Of a stretch of DNA of 64,000 nucleotides, positions 43,365 through 52,440 are shown in pieces. The first letter of the stretch is position 1; each line of letters opens with the position of its first letter. The stretch is from Arabiibacter massiliensis. Lineage in GTDB: Bacteria; Actinomycetota; Coriobacteriia; Coriobacteriales; Eggerthellaceae. The DNA is taken from the NCBI RefSeq assembly GCF_900169505.1, contig NZ_LT827021.1, positions 2,046,001-2,110,000 of the forward strand, written 5' to 3'. A program made the position numbers and the translations under genes. The notes below the pieces were generated by a model that was not told the DNA's origin, searched no databases, and was given only the letters and a program-made list of their open reading frames with translations.

Positions 43365-43709
43365 GTCGCCCGAAACGTACGCTTTTCGGCGCGAAAACGT
43401 ACGTTCTGATCACCCCTTTGGCGCACAACCGAGCGCCTCGGGGTAGGGGGTGCACGCGAATCGGGCCCTCCCGACGCGAAAACCCTCGACGTGAAAGGTT
43501 TTCGGTCATCCGCGCGCGTGCCCATGTTTCGCGACCTGGGAAAACGCCAAAGGCCACTGCTCCAGGGAGCCGATGGCCGCCCTTTTCCGCTTCCGAGCCT
43601 TTCACGTCGAGGATTTTTGTGTCAGGCAGCCCCGATCCGCGTGCAGCAGGAAGATGCGGTCGCCGGATTATGCGTCAAATAGGGAGTCAGAACGTACGTT
43701 TCGGGCGAC
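43365..43709. repeat. Nested inverted repeats (family E, copy 1)
   Basis: Outer perfect 17-bp arms GTCGCCCGAAACGTACG (43365-43381) and CGTACGTTTCGGGCGAC (43693-43709) bracket an inner hairpin with 15-bp arms CCTCGACGTGAAAGG (43484-43498) and CCTTTCACGTCGAGG (43598-43612). The inner part begins near TGCACGCGAATCGG (43451) and matches a copy at 52484. The 570-bp gap between the dipeptidase and the tRNA gene is mostly this element; no gene is evident. Confidence 0.8.
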
Positions 43710-43761
43710 AATCGAAAGGCGCGAGCGGAGATTTCTCCTCGACGGCCATCGGGGCTTCCGG

Positions 43762-43767
43762 TATACT
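43762..43767 (+). promoter_or_regulatory. Probable -10 box of the tRNA-Leu gene
   Basis: TATACT lies 11 bp upstream of the mature tRNA 5' end. A convincing -35 box is not visible. Confidence 0.5.
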
Positions 43768-43777
43768 CTCGTGTTGC

Positions 43778-43860
43778 GCCCGAGTGGCGGAATGGCAGAC
43801 GCGGCGGTCTCAAAAACCGTTGTCCTAGACGTGCGAGTTCGACTCTCGCCTCGGGCACCA
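43778..43860 (+). tRNA. tRNA-Leu (anticodon CAA)
   Basis: The 83-nt gene folds as a class II tRNA with a 7-bp acceptor stem (GCCCGAG with CTCGGGC), a D-arm (GTGGCGGAATGGCAGACGC), an anticodon loop CTCAAAA giving CAA for UUG codons, a short variable arm and a T-arm (GAGTTCGACTCTC). The CCA end is encoded. Confidence 0.97.
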
Positions 43861-43871
43861 TCCGCACCCCA

Positions 43872-43906
43872 CGAGCCCCTGCAACGCGCAGGGGCTCGCT
43901 TTGTTT
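43872..43906 (+). terminator. Terminator of the tRNA-Leu gene
   Basis: A perfect 11-bp stem (CGAGCCCCTGC with GCAGGGGCTCG) with a 5-base loop is followed by CTTTGTTTT. Confidence 0.9.
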
Positions 43907-43963
43907 TCGGCAACCCGCTCCGGGAAGCCGTGAGCGTTGTCGATACTCTTTTCGCCCCGATTA

Positions 43964-44017
43964 CGAGTTAACCCCCCTATTTGGTTAAAAATGTAACGAA
44001 ATAGGGGGGTTAACTCG
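43964..44017. repeat. 19-bp perfect inverted repeat downstream of cstA
   Basis: CGAGTTAACCCCCCTATTT (43964-43982) and AAATAGGGGGGTTAACTCG (43999-44017) flank a 16-base AT-rich loop. It ends 10 bp from the cstA stop and likely acts as its terminator. The stem contains a C6/G6 run, which is unusual. Confidence 0.8.
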
Positions 44018-44027
44018 TGGCGGCATG

Positions 44028-45614
44028 CTATTCGGCGGCTTCTGCGGGCTCGGCGTCGAGCGACGGCGCGGGGGCGGCGGGCTTGGCAGTGGTGTCGTCG
44101 GGCGTCTCGAACTGCGTGGGATCCAGCTGGCCGCCTTCGATGCGCGCACGGCGCTTGAGACCGGCGCGCACCACGAGCGCGCCGTAGCACGCCGTCAGCA
44201 CGCCGGCCGCAACGTAGGCGAGCGTCCAGTCCAGCCTGAAGCCGATCTTCGCGTTCAGCAGGTAGCTCGAAACGACGAACATGTAGAAGCAGCCCGGCAC
44301 GAGCGTGATGGCCCCCGGTTTGCGCCGCCCGAACAAATACACGCTGATCAGCGCGAACGCGAACACTGCGCAGGCCTCGTTCGCGAAGCTGAAGTAGCGC
44401 CACAGTACGTTGAAGCCGTTCGGGTCGAGCTTCGAGTAGATGAGCACGGCGGCCACCGGCACGAAGATGGCCAGCGCCAGGCCGATGCGCTTCGCCTTCT
44501 TCACCTGGTCGATGTGGAAGTAGTCGGCCAGCATGAGGCGCAGCGAGCGCAGCGCCGTGTCGCCCGACGTGATGGCGAGCACCACCACGCCGAGGATGGC
44601 CACGATGCCGCCCACCTCGCCGAGGAAGTCCTTCGCGATGACGCCCACCACGGCCACCGCGCCGGTCACGCCCGCCTCGGCGATGCCGGCGTTGTACACC
44701 ACCATGGCCGCCGCGGCCCAGATCATGGCGATGAAGCCTTCCAGAATCATCATCAGGTAGAACGTAGTGCGGCCCTCGAGCTCGCTGTTCACCGAGCGCG
44801 CGATGATGCACGCCTGCGTGCTATGGAATCCCGACACGATGCCGCACGCCACCGTGATGAAGAACATGGGAATGAGGTTCTCCATGCTCGCCCAGGCGGG
44901 CCAGACGCCCCACAGCTCGTTGAGCTGGAAGATGCCGCCCGTGAGGAACAGGCCGACGAAGATGCCCACCGCCGACAGCAAGAGGATCGCGCCGAACACA
45001 GGGTAGATGCGCCCGATGATCTTGTCGATAGGGAACACGGTGGCCACCAGGTAGTACGCCAGGATGATGCCGTAGATGGCCAGGATGGGCGCCATGGCCT
45101 CGAAGCCGAGCGGCGCGCCGGTGTCCGCGTTCACGAACGACGTGGAGAAGCCGAGCACGCTGCCGGCCAGCATGTCGCCCGGCGTGTAGATGAACACGAC
45201 GCCCACCAGGAACATGAGCAGGCACACGAAGATGTTGTAGATCTGGTACACGCCCTTGCCCATGAAGCGCTGCATGAGGCCGGGCATCTGCGCACCGTTG
45301 TTGCGCAGGCTGAGCATTCCGCTGAAGTAATCGTGCACCGCGCCGCCCAGCACGCAGCCGATGGGGATGAGCACGAACGCGATGGGCCCGAACAGGATGC
45401 CCTGGATGGGGCCGAGCACGGGGCCGGTGCCCGCGATGTTCAAAAGCTCGATGAGCGCGTTCTTCCAGCGCTTCATGGGGACGAAGTTCACGCCGTCGGC
45501 CAGCGCGTACGCGGGCGTGGTGCGGCGGTCGGGATGGAACACTCGCTCGCAGAACTTCCCGTACAGGTAGCCGCCGCCCAGCAGCACGGCAAGGCCGATA
45601 AGGAAGGTGTACAT
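44028..45614 (-). CDS. cstA: Carbon starvation protein CstA-like peptide/pyruvate transporter
   Basis: The 528-residue membrane protein starts at ATG 45614 behind AAAGGC. About 14-16 helices are predicted. CstA marks include 'DGVNFVPMKRWKNALIELLN' after the first helix, 'AGTGPVLGPIQGILFGP' and 'GAVHDYFSGMLSLRNNG'. It is shorter than E. coli CstA (701), like the single-block family members of Gram-positives. Relatives take up peptides or pyruvate under nutrient limitation. The C-terminal 45 residues are acidic and proline-rich. The AlbA_2 gene lies immediately upstream with a 13-bp gap. Confidence 0.92.
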   Translation of the reverse strand: MYTFLIGLAVLLGGGYLYGKFCERVFHPDRRTTPAYALADGVNFVPMKRWKNALIELLNIAGTGPVLGPIQGILFGPIAFVLIPIGCVLGGAVHDYFSGMLSLRNNGAQMPGLMQRFMGKGVYQIYNIFVCLLMFLVGVVFIYTPGDMLAGSVLGFSTSFVNADTGAPLGFEAMAPILAIYGIILAYYLVATVFPIDKIIGRIYPVFGAILLLSAVGIFVGLFLTGGIFQLNELWGVWPAWASMENLIPMFFITVACGIVSGFHSTQACIIARSVNSELEGRTTFYLMMILEGFIAMIWAAAAMVVYNAGIAEAGVTGAVAVVGVIAKDFLGEVGGIVAILGVVVLAITSGDTALRSLRLMLADYFHIDQVKKAKRIGLALAIFVPVAAVLIYSKLDPNGFNVLWRYFSFANEACAVFAFALISVYLFGRRKPGAITLVPGCFYMFVVSSYLLNAKIGFRLDWTLAYVAAGVLTACYGALVVRAGLKRRARIEGGQLDPTQFETPDDTTAKPAAPAPSLDAEPAEAAE

Positions 45615-45627
45615 GGTCGTGCCTTTC

Positions 45628-47301
45628 TCAGTCTCGATCTGCGGGGTAATAGCGGGCACCGCGTCCATAACCTTCAAGACGCAGCTTCCCCGCCTCAACA
45701 AGATCCTTAAGAATCAGACTCGCCTTGGAAAGCGGCACATGAAGCAACGCCGACACGTCGGAACGCCGCAATGACCCTTGGACCCGTGCGAGCTCCATCA
45801 CCAACTCCCGATGACGGACATCGTCGATGCCCTTCTGCCGCACGTAGCCGAGCGCGTTCCCTGTTTCTTTGTAGACGCGCGCGGACAGAAGATACGAAGT
45901 CGCTTTTCCGGAACCGTGCGATTCAATCAGGCCGCGCTCAATGAGATCGCCCAGAACACGATGCAAGCGCCCCTGGTCAATATGGGTTTCATCTCTGAGA
46001 GTGCCAAACGTCACCTTGCGTTCGTCGCGGATGATCGAAAGGACCATGAGGGCGAACACGGTGAAAAGCCTCCCCGATTGACGCTCTTCCTCGAAGATCA
46101 TCGTGGTGAAGGCCGCGTCGAAGGGGGCGCGCGGAGTGAAAAGCACCACATCGTTCGCCGTAGAAGCTGAGTAATCGGGAAGAGGCCGCCCGAAGCGCAG
46201 CGAGCCCTCGTATATTCGATCCACCCCTCGCCCCGTTTTCTCGGCGAGTCCGACGCGCTTCAGTGCTTCGGCAAGCAGGGGGTTGCGTCCATGAGGAGGG
46301 ACGGTGAGCAGGTTCTCGTAGGTGATTCCTTCGACGAAACCGCCCGGATTCGAGATGGTCATCCCCTCTGAGTCCATGAGTACGCGCGTCGGTCGCAATA
46401 TTGTGTAATCGCGATGCGCGAAGGCGTTCACCAACGCTTCGCGGAATGCCCGTTTGTCATAGTCGGCGATCGACAGGCGGAAGAGGCCCCTGTCCGCCTC
46501 GTGCGAAGGATTTTGGGCAGAGAAGAACTGCTCGAACTGCTCGAAAACGGCAAGAAGCGGCAGCGACGTTTCGATGTTCAGCCTGACCTCGGTCCCCTCC
46601 AGAACTTGAAAACTGCTTTTCGCCGTGGGGACATGGCGGGTCAACGCTGTTTCGCGGCCTACCAGAAGCAAACCCGCCACCGTGGGATACGCCTGGCCGC
46701 CGAACATGCGGACGAGTCCGAGCGCTTGGAAAAGCTCTTTGTCCTCGAGGTCGAGCAGCGTCTTGTCCGAATCGGGCAGGCTTCCGATCAACCTGCGCAG
46801 ACGCTCCACCTCGACAGGATCGAAGTCGTCCATGGTCGCATCCGACACCGCCTCGTTGGAGAAATCGAGCTTACCCAGATTGCCAAGTCGCGTTGCGATT
46901 TCGAACGGATACATGGGAATGTTCTCGGGGGAGCCGTCGACGCGCATGACCCGCTTCAGAATGCGGCCGTCGGAGGTGGCCCCCACAACGTTGCCTTTTG
47001 GAACCGAGATTCCGAGCACATCGACGCCTGAAGCAGAACCGAGCTCGGCTTCCACGCGGATGGGAGGCATCGTTTTGTTCGCCAAAAAAGCCGCCAGGCC
47101 GATAGGATCGGCATGCTTGGGATTGAGGCCCGTCGGAGTTCCGTCATCTTCGACCCCCAGGTATAGGATCCCTCCCTCGGAATTGAACATGGCGACCGTC
47201 GCATTGACGAGAGCGTCTTCGTCAACCCCGTGCTTCGCGGCGTTTCCCGAAGTGTCGCTTTTGAACTCAACTGTGAGGCTTTCTTTTAAAGGAATGTCCA
47301 T
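45628..47301 (-). CDS. AlbA_2/Schlafen-type ATP-binding protein with winged-helix tail
   Basis: The 557-residue protein starts at ATG 47301 behind GGGGAG. The N-terminal AlbA_2 (Schlafen-like) domain reads 'ESLTVEFKSDTSG' and 'FNSEGGILYLGVEDDG'. A middle ATP-binding block contains 'FREALVNAFAHRDYT' and 'EKTGRGVDRIYEG', a divergent HATPase fold (HATPase_c_4). Two winged-helix-like segments follow near residues 410-470 and 500-557 ('SLRRSDVSALLHVPLSKASL'). Members are thought to act as transcription regulators or defence factors; none is well characterised. Three repeated 13-mers lie upstream. Its stop lies 13 bp before the cstA start, but the lower GC and separate promoter suggest a late arrival. 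Confidence 0.85.
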   Translation of the reverse strand: MDIPLKESLTVEFKSDTSGNAAKHGVDEDALVNATVAMFNSEGGILYLGVEDDGTPTGLNPKHADPIGLAAFLANKTMPPIRVEAELGSASGVDVLGISVPKGNVVGATSDGRILKRVMRVDGSPENIPMYPFEIATRLGNLGKLDFSNEAVSDATMDDFDPVEVERLRRLIGSLPDSDKTLLDLEDKELFQALGLVRMFGGQAYPTVAGLLLVGRETALTRHVPTAKSSFQVLEGTEVRLNIETSLPLLAVFEQFEQFFSAQNPSHEADRGLFRLSIADYDKRAFREALVNAFAHRDYTILRPTRVLMDSEGMTISNPGGFVEGITYENLLTVPPHGRNPLLAEALKRVGLAEKTGRGVDRIYEGSLRFGRPLPDYSASTANDVVLFTPRAPFDAAFTTMIFEEERQSGRLFTVFALMVLSIIRDERKVTFGTLRDETHIDQGRLHRVLGDLIERGLIESHGSGKATSYLLSARVYKETGNALGYVRQKGIDDVRHRELVMELARVQGSLRRSDVSALLHVPLSKASLILKDLVEAGKLRLEGYGRGARYYPADRD

Positions 47302-47344
47302 GCTTGGCTCCCCATCGCGTCTTTTGACGAGATAATAGCATAAA

Positions 47345-47419
47345 AATAGCTATTAATGGCCTTTTTTGCTCTCTGCGTTTTAGTTAATAGCCATTAATAG
47401 CCTTTAAATAGCCATTAAT
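47345..47419. repeat. Three AATAGC(C/T)ATTAAT repeats upstream of the AlbA_2 gene
   Basis: Copies lie at 47345-47357, 47386-47398 and 47407-47419, spaced 41 and 21 bp, about four and two helical turns. The 13-mers are nearly palindromic. They start 44 bp before the start codon, so they cover the promoter and may be operators for the protein's own winged helix. Confidence 0.75.
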
Positions 47420-47457
47420 TGGGGCATCCCTGAAATCGTCATTTCGATTTCTCACTT

Positions 47458-47514
47458 GTCACTGCAATCGTCACTACATTTTGCAGTGAGGATTGAAGTG
47501 ACGATTGCAGTGAC
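47458..47514. repeat. 18-bp perfect inverted repeat between the AlbA_2 and catalase genes
   Basis: GTCACTGCAATCGTCACT and AGTGACGATTGCAGTGAC bracket a 21-base spacer that itself holds TTTGCAGTGA. It could be an additional operator or a mobile palindrome. Confidence 0.7.
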
Positions 47515-47547
47515 GAAGGGGGCGCGCCGGCATGACGCGCCCCCTTC
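47515..47547 (-). terminator. Hairpin downstream of the catalase gene
   Basis: GAAGGGGGCGCG and CGCGCCCCCTTC form a perfect 12-bp stem with a 9-base loop, 20 bp past the catalase stop. No T-run follows. Confidence 0.65.
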
Positions 47548-47566
47548 TGCTGCGGATCCTTGGTTG

Positions 47567-49030
47567 TTACGCGCGGGGCGCGCCGCCCGGCTTGCGGGCG
47601 GGAACCTGCTGGCCGGTGGCGGCCATGCGCTCCTCGTGCGTCATCGCGGCCAGCTCGTGCACGCGGCCGGCGTCAACGCCGAGCGCCTCGGCCAGGCGGT
47701 CGCCGTACTCGGGGTCGGCCTTGTAGCAGTGCGCGGCGTGGCGTAGGCGGATGTTCTCGGTCACACCTTCCATGTCGGTGGCATCGTCGGCCGGATCCCA
47801 CGCGTCCATGGGGCCGAACAGATCCAGCGGCGGCTCGGCCGCATCGGCCTGCTGCTGCCACTGCCCGTAGCTGTTGGGCTCGTAGCCGATGGCGCCGCCG
47901 AAGTTGCCGTCGGTGCGCATCTGGCCGTCGCGATGGAATTCCGCGTAGGGGCAGCGCGGACGGTTCACCGGGATATGGTTGTGGTTCACGCCCAGGCGGT
48001 AGCGCTGCGCGTCGCCGTACGCGAACAGGCGGCCTTGCAGCAGCTTGTCAGGCGACAGGCCAATGCCCGGCACCAGGTGCTGCGGGTTGAACGCGGCCTG
48101 CTCAACCTCGGCGAAGTAGTTCTCGGGGTTGCGATTCAGCTCCAGCGTGCCCACCTCGATGAGCGGGAACTCCTTCTGGCTCCACGTCTTCGTGATGTCG
48201 AACGGGTTCTCCTTGTAGTTCTTCGCCGTGGCCTCGTCCATCACCTGGATGCAGAAGCGCCAGCTGGGGAACTCGCCGCGCTCGATGGCGCCGAACAGGT
48301 CGCGCTGGTGGCTCTCGCGGTCGCCCGCGATGATCTGGGCCGCCTCGTCGTCCGTGAGGTTCTTGATGCCCTGGTTGGTCTTGAGGTGGAACTTCACCCA
48401 CACGCGCTCATTCTGCTCGTTGATCAGGCTGTACGTGTGGCTGCCGAAGCCGTGCATGTGACGGTAGCTGGCCGGGATGCCTCGGTCGGACATGACGATG
48501 GTCACCTGGTGCAGCGCCTCGGGCAGGCTGCTCCAGAAATCCCAATTGCTCTGCGCGGAGTGCATGTTCGTGCGCGGGTCGCGCTTCACCACGTGGTTGA
48601 GGTCGATGAATTTTTTCGGATCGCGCAGGAAGAACACCGGCGTGTTGTTGCCCACGAGGTCCCAGTTGCCCTCGGGCGTGTAGAACTTCATGGCGAAGCC
48701 GCGAATGTCGCGCTCGGCGTCGGCCGCGCCGCGCTCGCCCGCCACCGTGGAGAAGCGGACGAACACCTCGGTCTCGGCGCCGGGCTGGAACACGGCGGCC
48801 TTCGTGTACTGGCTGATGTCGCCCGTCACCTTGAAGGTGCCGTACGCGCCCGAGCCCTTCGCGTGCATGCGTCGCTCGGGGATGACCTCGCGGTCGAAGT
48901 GCGCGAGCTTCTCGATCATCCAGTTGTCCTGCAGCATCATCGGGCCGCGCTCGCCCGCCGTGAGCGTGTGGTTGTTGTCGGCGACGGGCGCGCCGTTCTC
49001 GCTGTACAGCTTGGTGGTGTCGATGGTCAT
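47567..49030 (-). CDS. katA: Monofunctional haem catalase
   Basis: The 487-residue protein is a small-subunit (clade 3) catalase that splits hydrogen peroxide. ATG 49030 follows AAGGGG. His56 in '[14 protein letters not shown]' is the distal catalytic residue; the proximal haem Tyr lies in '[17 protein letters not shown]' and the Asn in '[12 protein letters not shown]'. The upstream region to 49130 contains ACTAATTCTCATTAA, reminiscent of metal-regulator boxes but not clear. Catalase in a strict anaerobe fits with the exported rubrerythrin at 30817 for oxidative-stress defence. Confidence 0.97.
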   Translation of the reverse strand: MTIDTTKLYSENGAPVADNNHTLTAGERGPMMLQDNWMIEKLAHFDREVIPERRMHAKGSGAYGTFKVTGDISQYTKAAVFQPGAETEVFVRFSTVAGERGAADAERDIRGFAMKFYTPEGNWDLVGNNTPVFFLRDPKKFIDLNHVVKRDPRTNMHSAQSNWDFWSSLPEALHQVTIVMSDRGIPASYRHMHGFGSHTYSLINEQNERVWVKFHLKTNQGIKNLTDDEAAQIIAGDRESHQRDLFGAIERGEFPSWRFCIQVMDEATAKNYKENPFDITKTWSQKEFPLIEVGTLELNRNPENYFAEVEQAAFNPQHLVPGIGLSPDKLLQGRLFAYGDAQRYRLGVNHNHIPVNRPRCPYAEFHRDGQMRTDGNFGGAIGYEPNSYGQWQQQADAAEPPLDLFGPMDAWDPADDATDMEGVTENIRLRHAAHCYKADPEYGDRLAEALGVDAGRVHELAAMTHEERMAATGQQVPARKPGGAPRA

Positions 49031-49210
49031 GGAGAACCCCTTCCTCGCGAGCCCCGCGGGCCCGCGTTAACTGTTTCCAAAATAGTATCAGTTATGGAAA
49101 GGATTGGTACCACTATCGAAACTAATTCTCATTAAGAGCACAATCGCAGCCGAAACAGATGCCCGTGCCAATTGTCTGGGCGTGCACGGCGAGACGAAAC
49201 GCCACACAAC

Positions 49211-49248
49211 AAAGCCCAGAATGTTTCACGTGAAACATTCTGGGCTTT
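49211..49248. other. parS site 2 inside a 38-bp perfect palindrome
   Basis: TGTTTCACGTGAAACA (49222-49237) is embedded in AAAGCCCAGA on the left and its exact complement TCTGGGCTTT on the right. The palindrome lies between the divergent ends of the catalase promoter and the reductase stop, and could also terminate transcription of the reductase gene. It is followed by TTTGAGAACA, as at the third site. Confidence 0.88.
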
Positions 49249-49272
49249 GAGAACATGTGTACGCGATAGGGG

Positions 49273-50892
49273 CTACTCGCGCGACTCGAGAGCAGCGACG
49301 GTGCGCCCGGCCTTACGTCCCCAGTGCACTGTGCCGAGGACCGCCCATCCGCAGCCGGGATAGAAAGGACCCGTGAAGTTGCCCGCGGCAACTTGGCCGG
49401 CCGCGAACAAGCGCCCGATAGGTTCGCCCTGCGTATCGAGCACGCGCGTGTCGATATCCGTGCGCAAGCCGTCGCATGCCCCGAAGCAGTTCTGCACGAT
49501 GTTCGCCGCGTAGAAGGGCGCGTTCACGATCGGGGCGAAGTCGGTCCGGCGGTCGAAATCGGGGTCGACCCCGTCAGCGCAATAGCCGTTCCACGTCTCG
49601 ACCGTCTTCGCCAGATTACGGGCGGGCACGCCGATGGCCTCCGCAAGCTCCTCCAGCGTGTCGGCCACCTTCACGAACCGCCCCTCCGCATCCATCTCCC
49701 TCATCTTGCTGATGGCGGACGCCTCGGGAACGTGATCGCCGTCCACGATGCACCACGCGTCGTTGCGTTCGCTTCCGCCGCCCAGCTTCACGTTCTCAAG
49801 GTACTGCATGGTGCTGATATAGCCCCAGTCCGCGTCTTCTTGCAGGAAGCGGTTGCCCTTCGCATTGACGATGATCTTCCCGAGGATCGAAGTGGACTTG
49901 TACTCGTTCTCTTCGGGAATCCCCCGTCCTGAGCCCACTCCCCCGAAGTACATGTTGTCGAGCATAACGCATGCGCCGCTCGTCACCACGTCGGCCCCCA
50001 GCTCGATGCCCATGCGGATGCCGTCGCCGGTGTTGTAGGGGCTCGACACGTAGAAGCAGGGCGCCCCGTTCTCCTCGCGCTGGTACAAGCCCCAGTATTG
50101 CTGGGGATTGAGCGCCCTCGCCATCTCCATGTTGTCGCCGATCGAGCACGTTGCCAGCACGACGCCCTTCTTCGCTTTGAAGAATTCGTCGTCGGCCGTC
50201 TGCACGCCCACCACTTCGCCGCCGTCGGCTATCACGTGCACGACCTCCGTCTTGATCTTGACGGTTATGCCCTCGTACGCGTCCGCCTTCTTCTGCAGGC
50301 AGCCGAAGTGGGTCTTCGTGGTGTCCACCTGCGCCCCGCCGGCAACTACCTGCGAGTTGTCCCAATGCGAGCGAGGGTAGTATTCGTTCGTGTACGCGTT
50401 GACCGGGGGTACCACGTCCACCTGTCTGTATTCGCGGCCGCACGTGTTCACGATCCAATCGACCGCCTTCGCGCTCTCCAGGCACATCTCCTTGATCATC
50501 TCGGCGTTGCCGAAGCCCTGCGCGTAGGCGAGTTGCTCCTCGGCGAACTTCTCCGGAGAATCGTCCGTGCATCCTTCGAGAGACGCCTGCTCGGGGGTGC
50601 CCGCGCCCAGCATCATGCCGTTCGACAGCGCGGTATCGCCTCCGCACACAGGAGATTTTTCGAGGATGACGACGCTCGACCCCGCCTCGGCCGCCTCGAT
50701 GGCCGCACAGAAGCCCGCGCCGCCGCCCCCGACCACCACCACATCGTACTCTTCCGTCCAGGCGACGTCGGCTGCGTTCGTCACCTCGGTCGTGCCTTCC
50801 TTCTTGCTTGAAGGCGCGCAGCCCGCCAGACCGGCGACCATCGCCGTGCCGGCACCGACGCATCCCCACTTGAGAAAATCCCTGCGATCCAT
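49273..50892 (-). CDS. Tat-exported FAD-dependent fumarate-reductase-like oxidoreductase 2
   Basis: The 539-residue protein starts at ATG 50892 behind AGGAGGAGAC. It has a Tat signal (DRRDFLKWG) and lipobox (LAGCAP). The FAD fold begins at 'DVVVVGGGGAGFCAAIEAAE' near residue 50, with a conserved 'GGDTALSNGMMLGAGT' and C-terminal 'GRLFAAGQVAAGNFTGPFYPGCG'. It is a different branch from the reductase at 2994. There is no haem domain. It should reduce an unknown organic acceptor outside the membrane. A gene with a Fic-like fold and winged helix (51103) is divergent across 210 bp and is the likely regulator, in place of the usual LuxR gene. Confidence 0.88.
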   Translation of the reverse strand: MDRRDFLKWGCVGAGTAMVAGLAGCAPSSKKEGTTEVTNAADVAWTEEYDVVVVGGGGAGFCAAIEAAEAGSSVVILEKSPVCGGDTALSNGMMLGAGTPEQASLEGCTDDSPEKFAEEQLAYAQGFGNAEMIKEMCLESAKAVDWIVNTCGREYRQVDVVPPVNAYTNEYYPRSHWDNSQVVAGGAQVDTTKTHFGCLQKKADAYEGITVKIKTEVVHVIADGGEVVGVQTADDEFFKAKKGVVLATCSIGDNMEMARALNPQQYWGLYQREENGAPCFYVSSPYNTGDGIRMGIELGADVVTSGACVMLDNMYFGGVGSGRGIPEENEYKSTSILGKIIVNAKGNRFLQEDADWGYISTMQYLENVKLGGGSERNDAWCIVDGDHVPEASAISKMREMDAEGRFVKVADTLEELAEAIGVPARNLAKTVETWNGYCADGVDPDFDRRTDFAPIVNAPFYAANIVQNCFGACDGLRTDIDTRVLDTQGEPIGRLFAAGQVAAGNFTGPFYPGCGWAVLGTVHWGRKAGRTVAALESRE

Positions 50893-51102
50893 TTGTCTCC
50901 TCCTTGTCGTTGCATCGTCCTTTGCGGAGCGACTTCATTGTAGGAAGGCGGGAATACTGCGGCAATAAAAGTAATTGATATGCATTTCCCCAGATCAAAC
51001 GGCATTCGTGCAATATCTGAAAAATATTATCAGCGCGAAGTGGCAAACAGGAACGCCCGAAGGTATCATGGCGCAAGGGGAATTACGGGGAGGTGATGGC
51101 AG

Positions 51103-52437
51103 GTGTCCGACGGCGAAACCATCGACGTTCGCGACCTTATCCGCAGTGACGACGTCATCGCGTTCGTCATCGATCACGTCGGATCGCTCATGCCGTGGAG
51201 CCGGTTTCGAGAGGAGCCCATGCCTGCGGGGCTGGCGCCGGAGACCATGTGGGAGATCGTCGAATTCATCCGGCTGACGGGATCGAGCTTCCAGATGCCC
51301 GCAAGCCGAACGCCCGAAGAGCCGCGGGAGGACAGCAACTGGTACAGCGTGTCCTCGGAAATGAGCGCCCTGCTCACACGCCTGCTCTACCGAAGCCGTG
51401 CGGGAGGAACGCTGAGTGCGCGGCTCGTTCAGTATCGAGATGCCCGTGCCGACCATCCGTTCCTCTTCGCCGACCTCTCAGCCGCTGCGACGCGGGACGG
51501 ACTCGACATCAGCCTTGAGGCGGTGCACTTGCTCGCGTCGAAAGGTAAGGAGCCGTCCACGATGGATGAGCGCGTGGTGGCGAATGCCGCAAGCATCCTG
51601 GAATCACTGGGAGAATACCGGGATAGGGGCTTCGACGCCCCGCTGTACGGCGAGCTCCAAACGCGTCTCGACGAAGGGTGCTCAACGCTGCCGTACCGCC
51701 CGCTGCGGCGCCCCCGCACGAGCTACGACGCCTACGGTGATCCCAATGGGGACGACCCGCTGGCCAAATACGATAGCGCCCAGAAGGAATCGTGCCTCGA
51801 GTTCATCGGAGCGCACGTCGACCCGTGCCGGCAGAGCGGTCCGAGCCCCATCCTGGCCATCGTGCTCGCTTCGGACCTGATCTGCGAGAAACGGCCTTTC
51901 CCGAGATGGAACGCGTTCATGGAGATCGCACTGCGGCGATTGTCCTTCATGCGCATAGGGCTCGATCCGCTCGCCTCGGTGCCGTTCTCGCGCGCCCTCC
52001 TCGACTGGGAGTTGGGCGTGCCTCCCGCGAACGAGTTGCCCTTCGCATTCGGCAGCGCCATCCTGCACAGCCGCTACGGCAACAACATCACGCCTTACAT
52101 CATGCAGCTGCTGCGCTTCTTGGATCGGGGGCTCGACGAGATCGAGCGGGAAGCCGATGCCCTGGTCGCGCGGCTCGAAGCGTGCCGAGCCGCGGTGGAG
52201 AACGACTGCCGACTCAATCACCGCCAGCAGAGGTTGCTCGTGCGCCTCGTCATGAAGCCCACCGAAAGCATCGATTCGGCAACCTACGAACGCGAGAACG
52301 GCGTCACCTTGGTCACTGCTCGCGCGGATCTGAAGAAGCTGGCGCAAATGGGGTACCTGTACCTGAGCGAATGCGGGAAGAAGCAGGTGTTCTCGCCCGT
52401 TCCGCATCTTGAGAAGGCTTTGCTCGAGCGTGGGTAG
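51103..52437 (+). CDS. Fic-like pseudoenzyme with C-terminal winged helix, putative regulator
   Basis: The 444-residue protein starts at GTG 51103 with GGGGAGGTGATGG upstream. No annotated family was recognised at once, but its layout follows class II Fic proteins. A helix 'VVANAASILESLGEYRD', then 'LYGELQTRLDEG', then 'SPILAIVLASDLICEKRPFP' fall where Fic proteins have the flap and the HPFxDGNGR loop; here that loop reads 'KRPFPRWNAF' (264-271), so the catalytic His, Asp, Gly and Asn are lost. The last 70 residues form a winged helix ('RENGVTLVTARADLKKLAQM'). It would be a non-catalytic regulator of the divergent reductase gene. This homology is by eye and needs a structure check. Confidence 0.7.
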   Translation: MSDGETIDVRDLIRSDDVIAFVIDHVGSLMPWSRFREEPMPAGLAPETMWEIVEFIRLTGSSFQMPASRTPEEPREDSNWYSVSSEMSALLTRLLYRSRAGGTLSARLVQYRDARADHPFLFADLSAAATRDGLDISLEAVHLLASKGKEPSTMDERVVANAASILESLGEYRDRGFDAPLYGELQTRLDEGCSTLPYRPLRRPRTSYDAYGDPNGDDPLAKYDSAQKESCLEFIGAHVDPCRQSGPSPILAIVLASDLICEKRPFPRWNAFMEIALRRLSFMRIGLDPLASVPFSRALLDWELGVPPANELPFAFGSAILHSRYGNNITPYIMQLLRFLDRGLDEIEREADALVARLEACRAAVENDCRLNHRQQRLLVRLVMKPTESIDSATYERENGVTLVTARADLKKLAQMGYLYLSECGKKQVFSPVPHLEKALLERG

Positions 52438-52440
52438 CCT

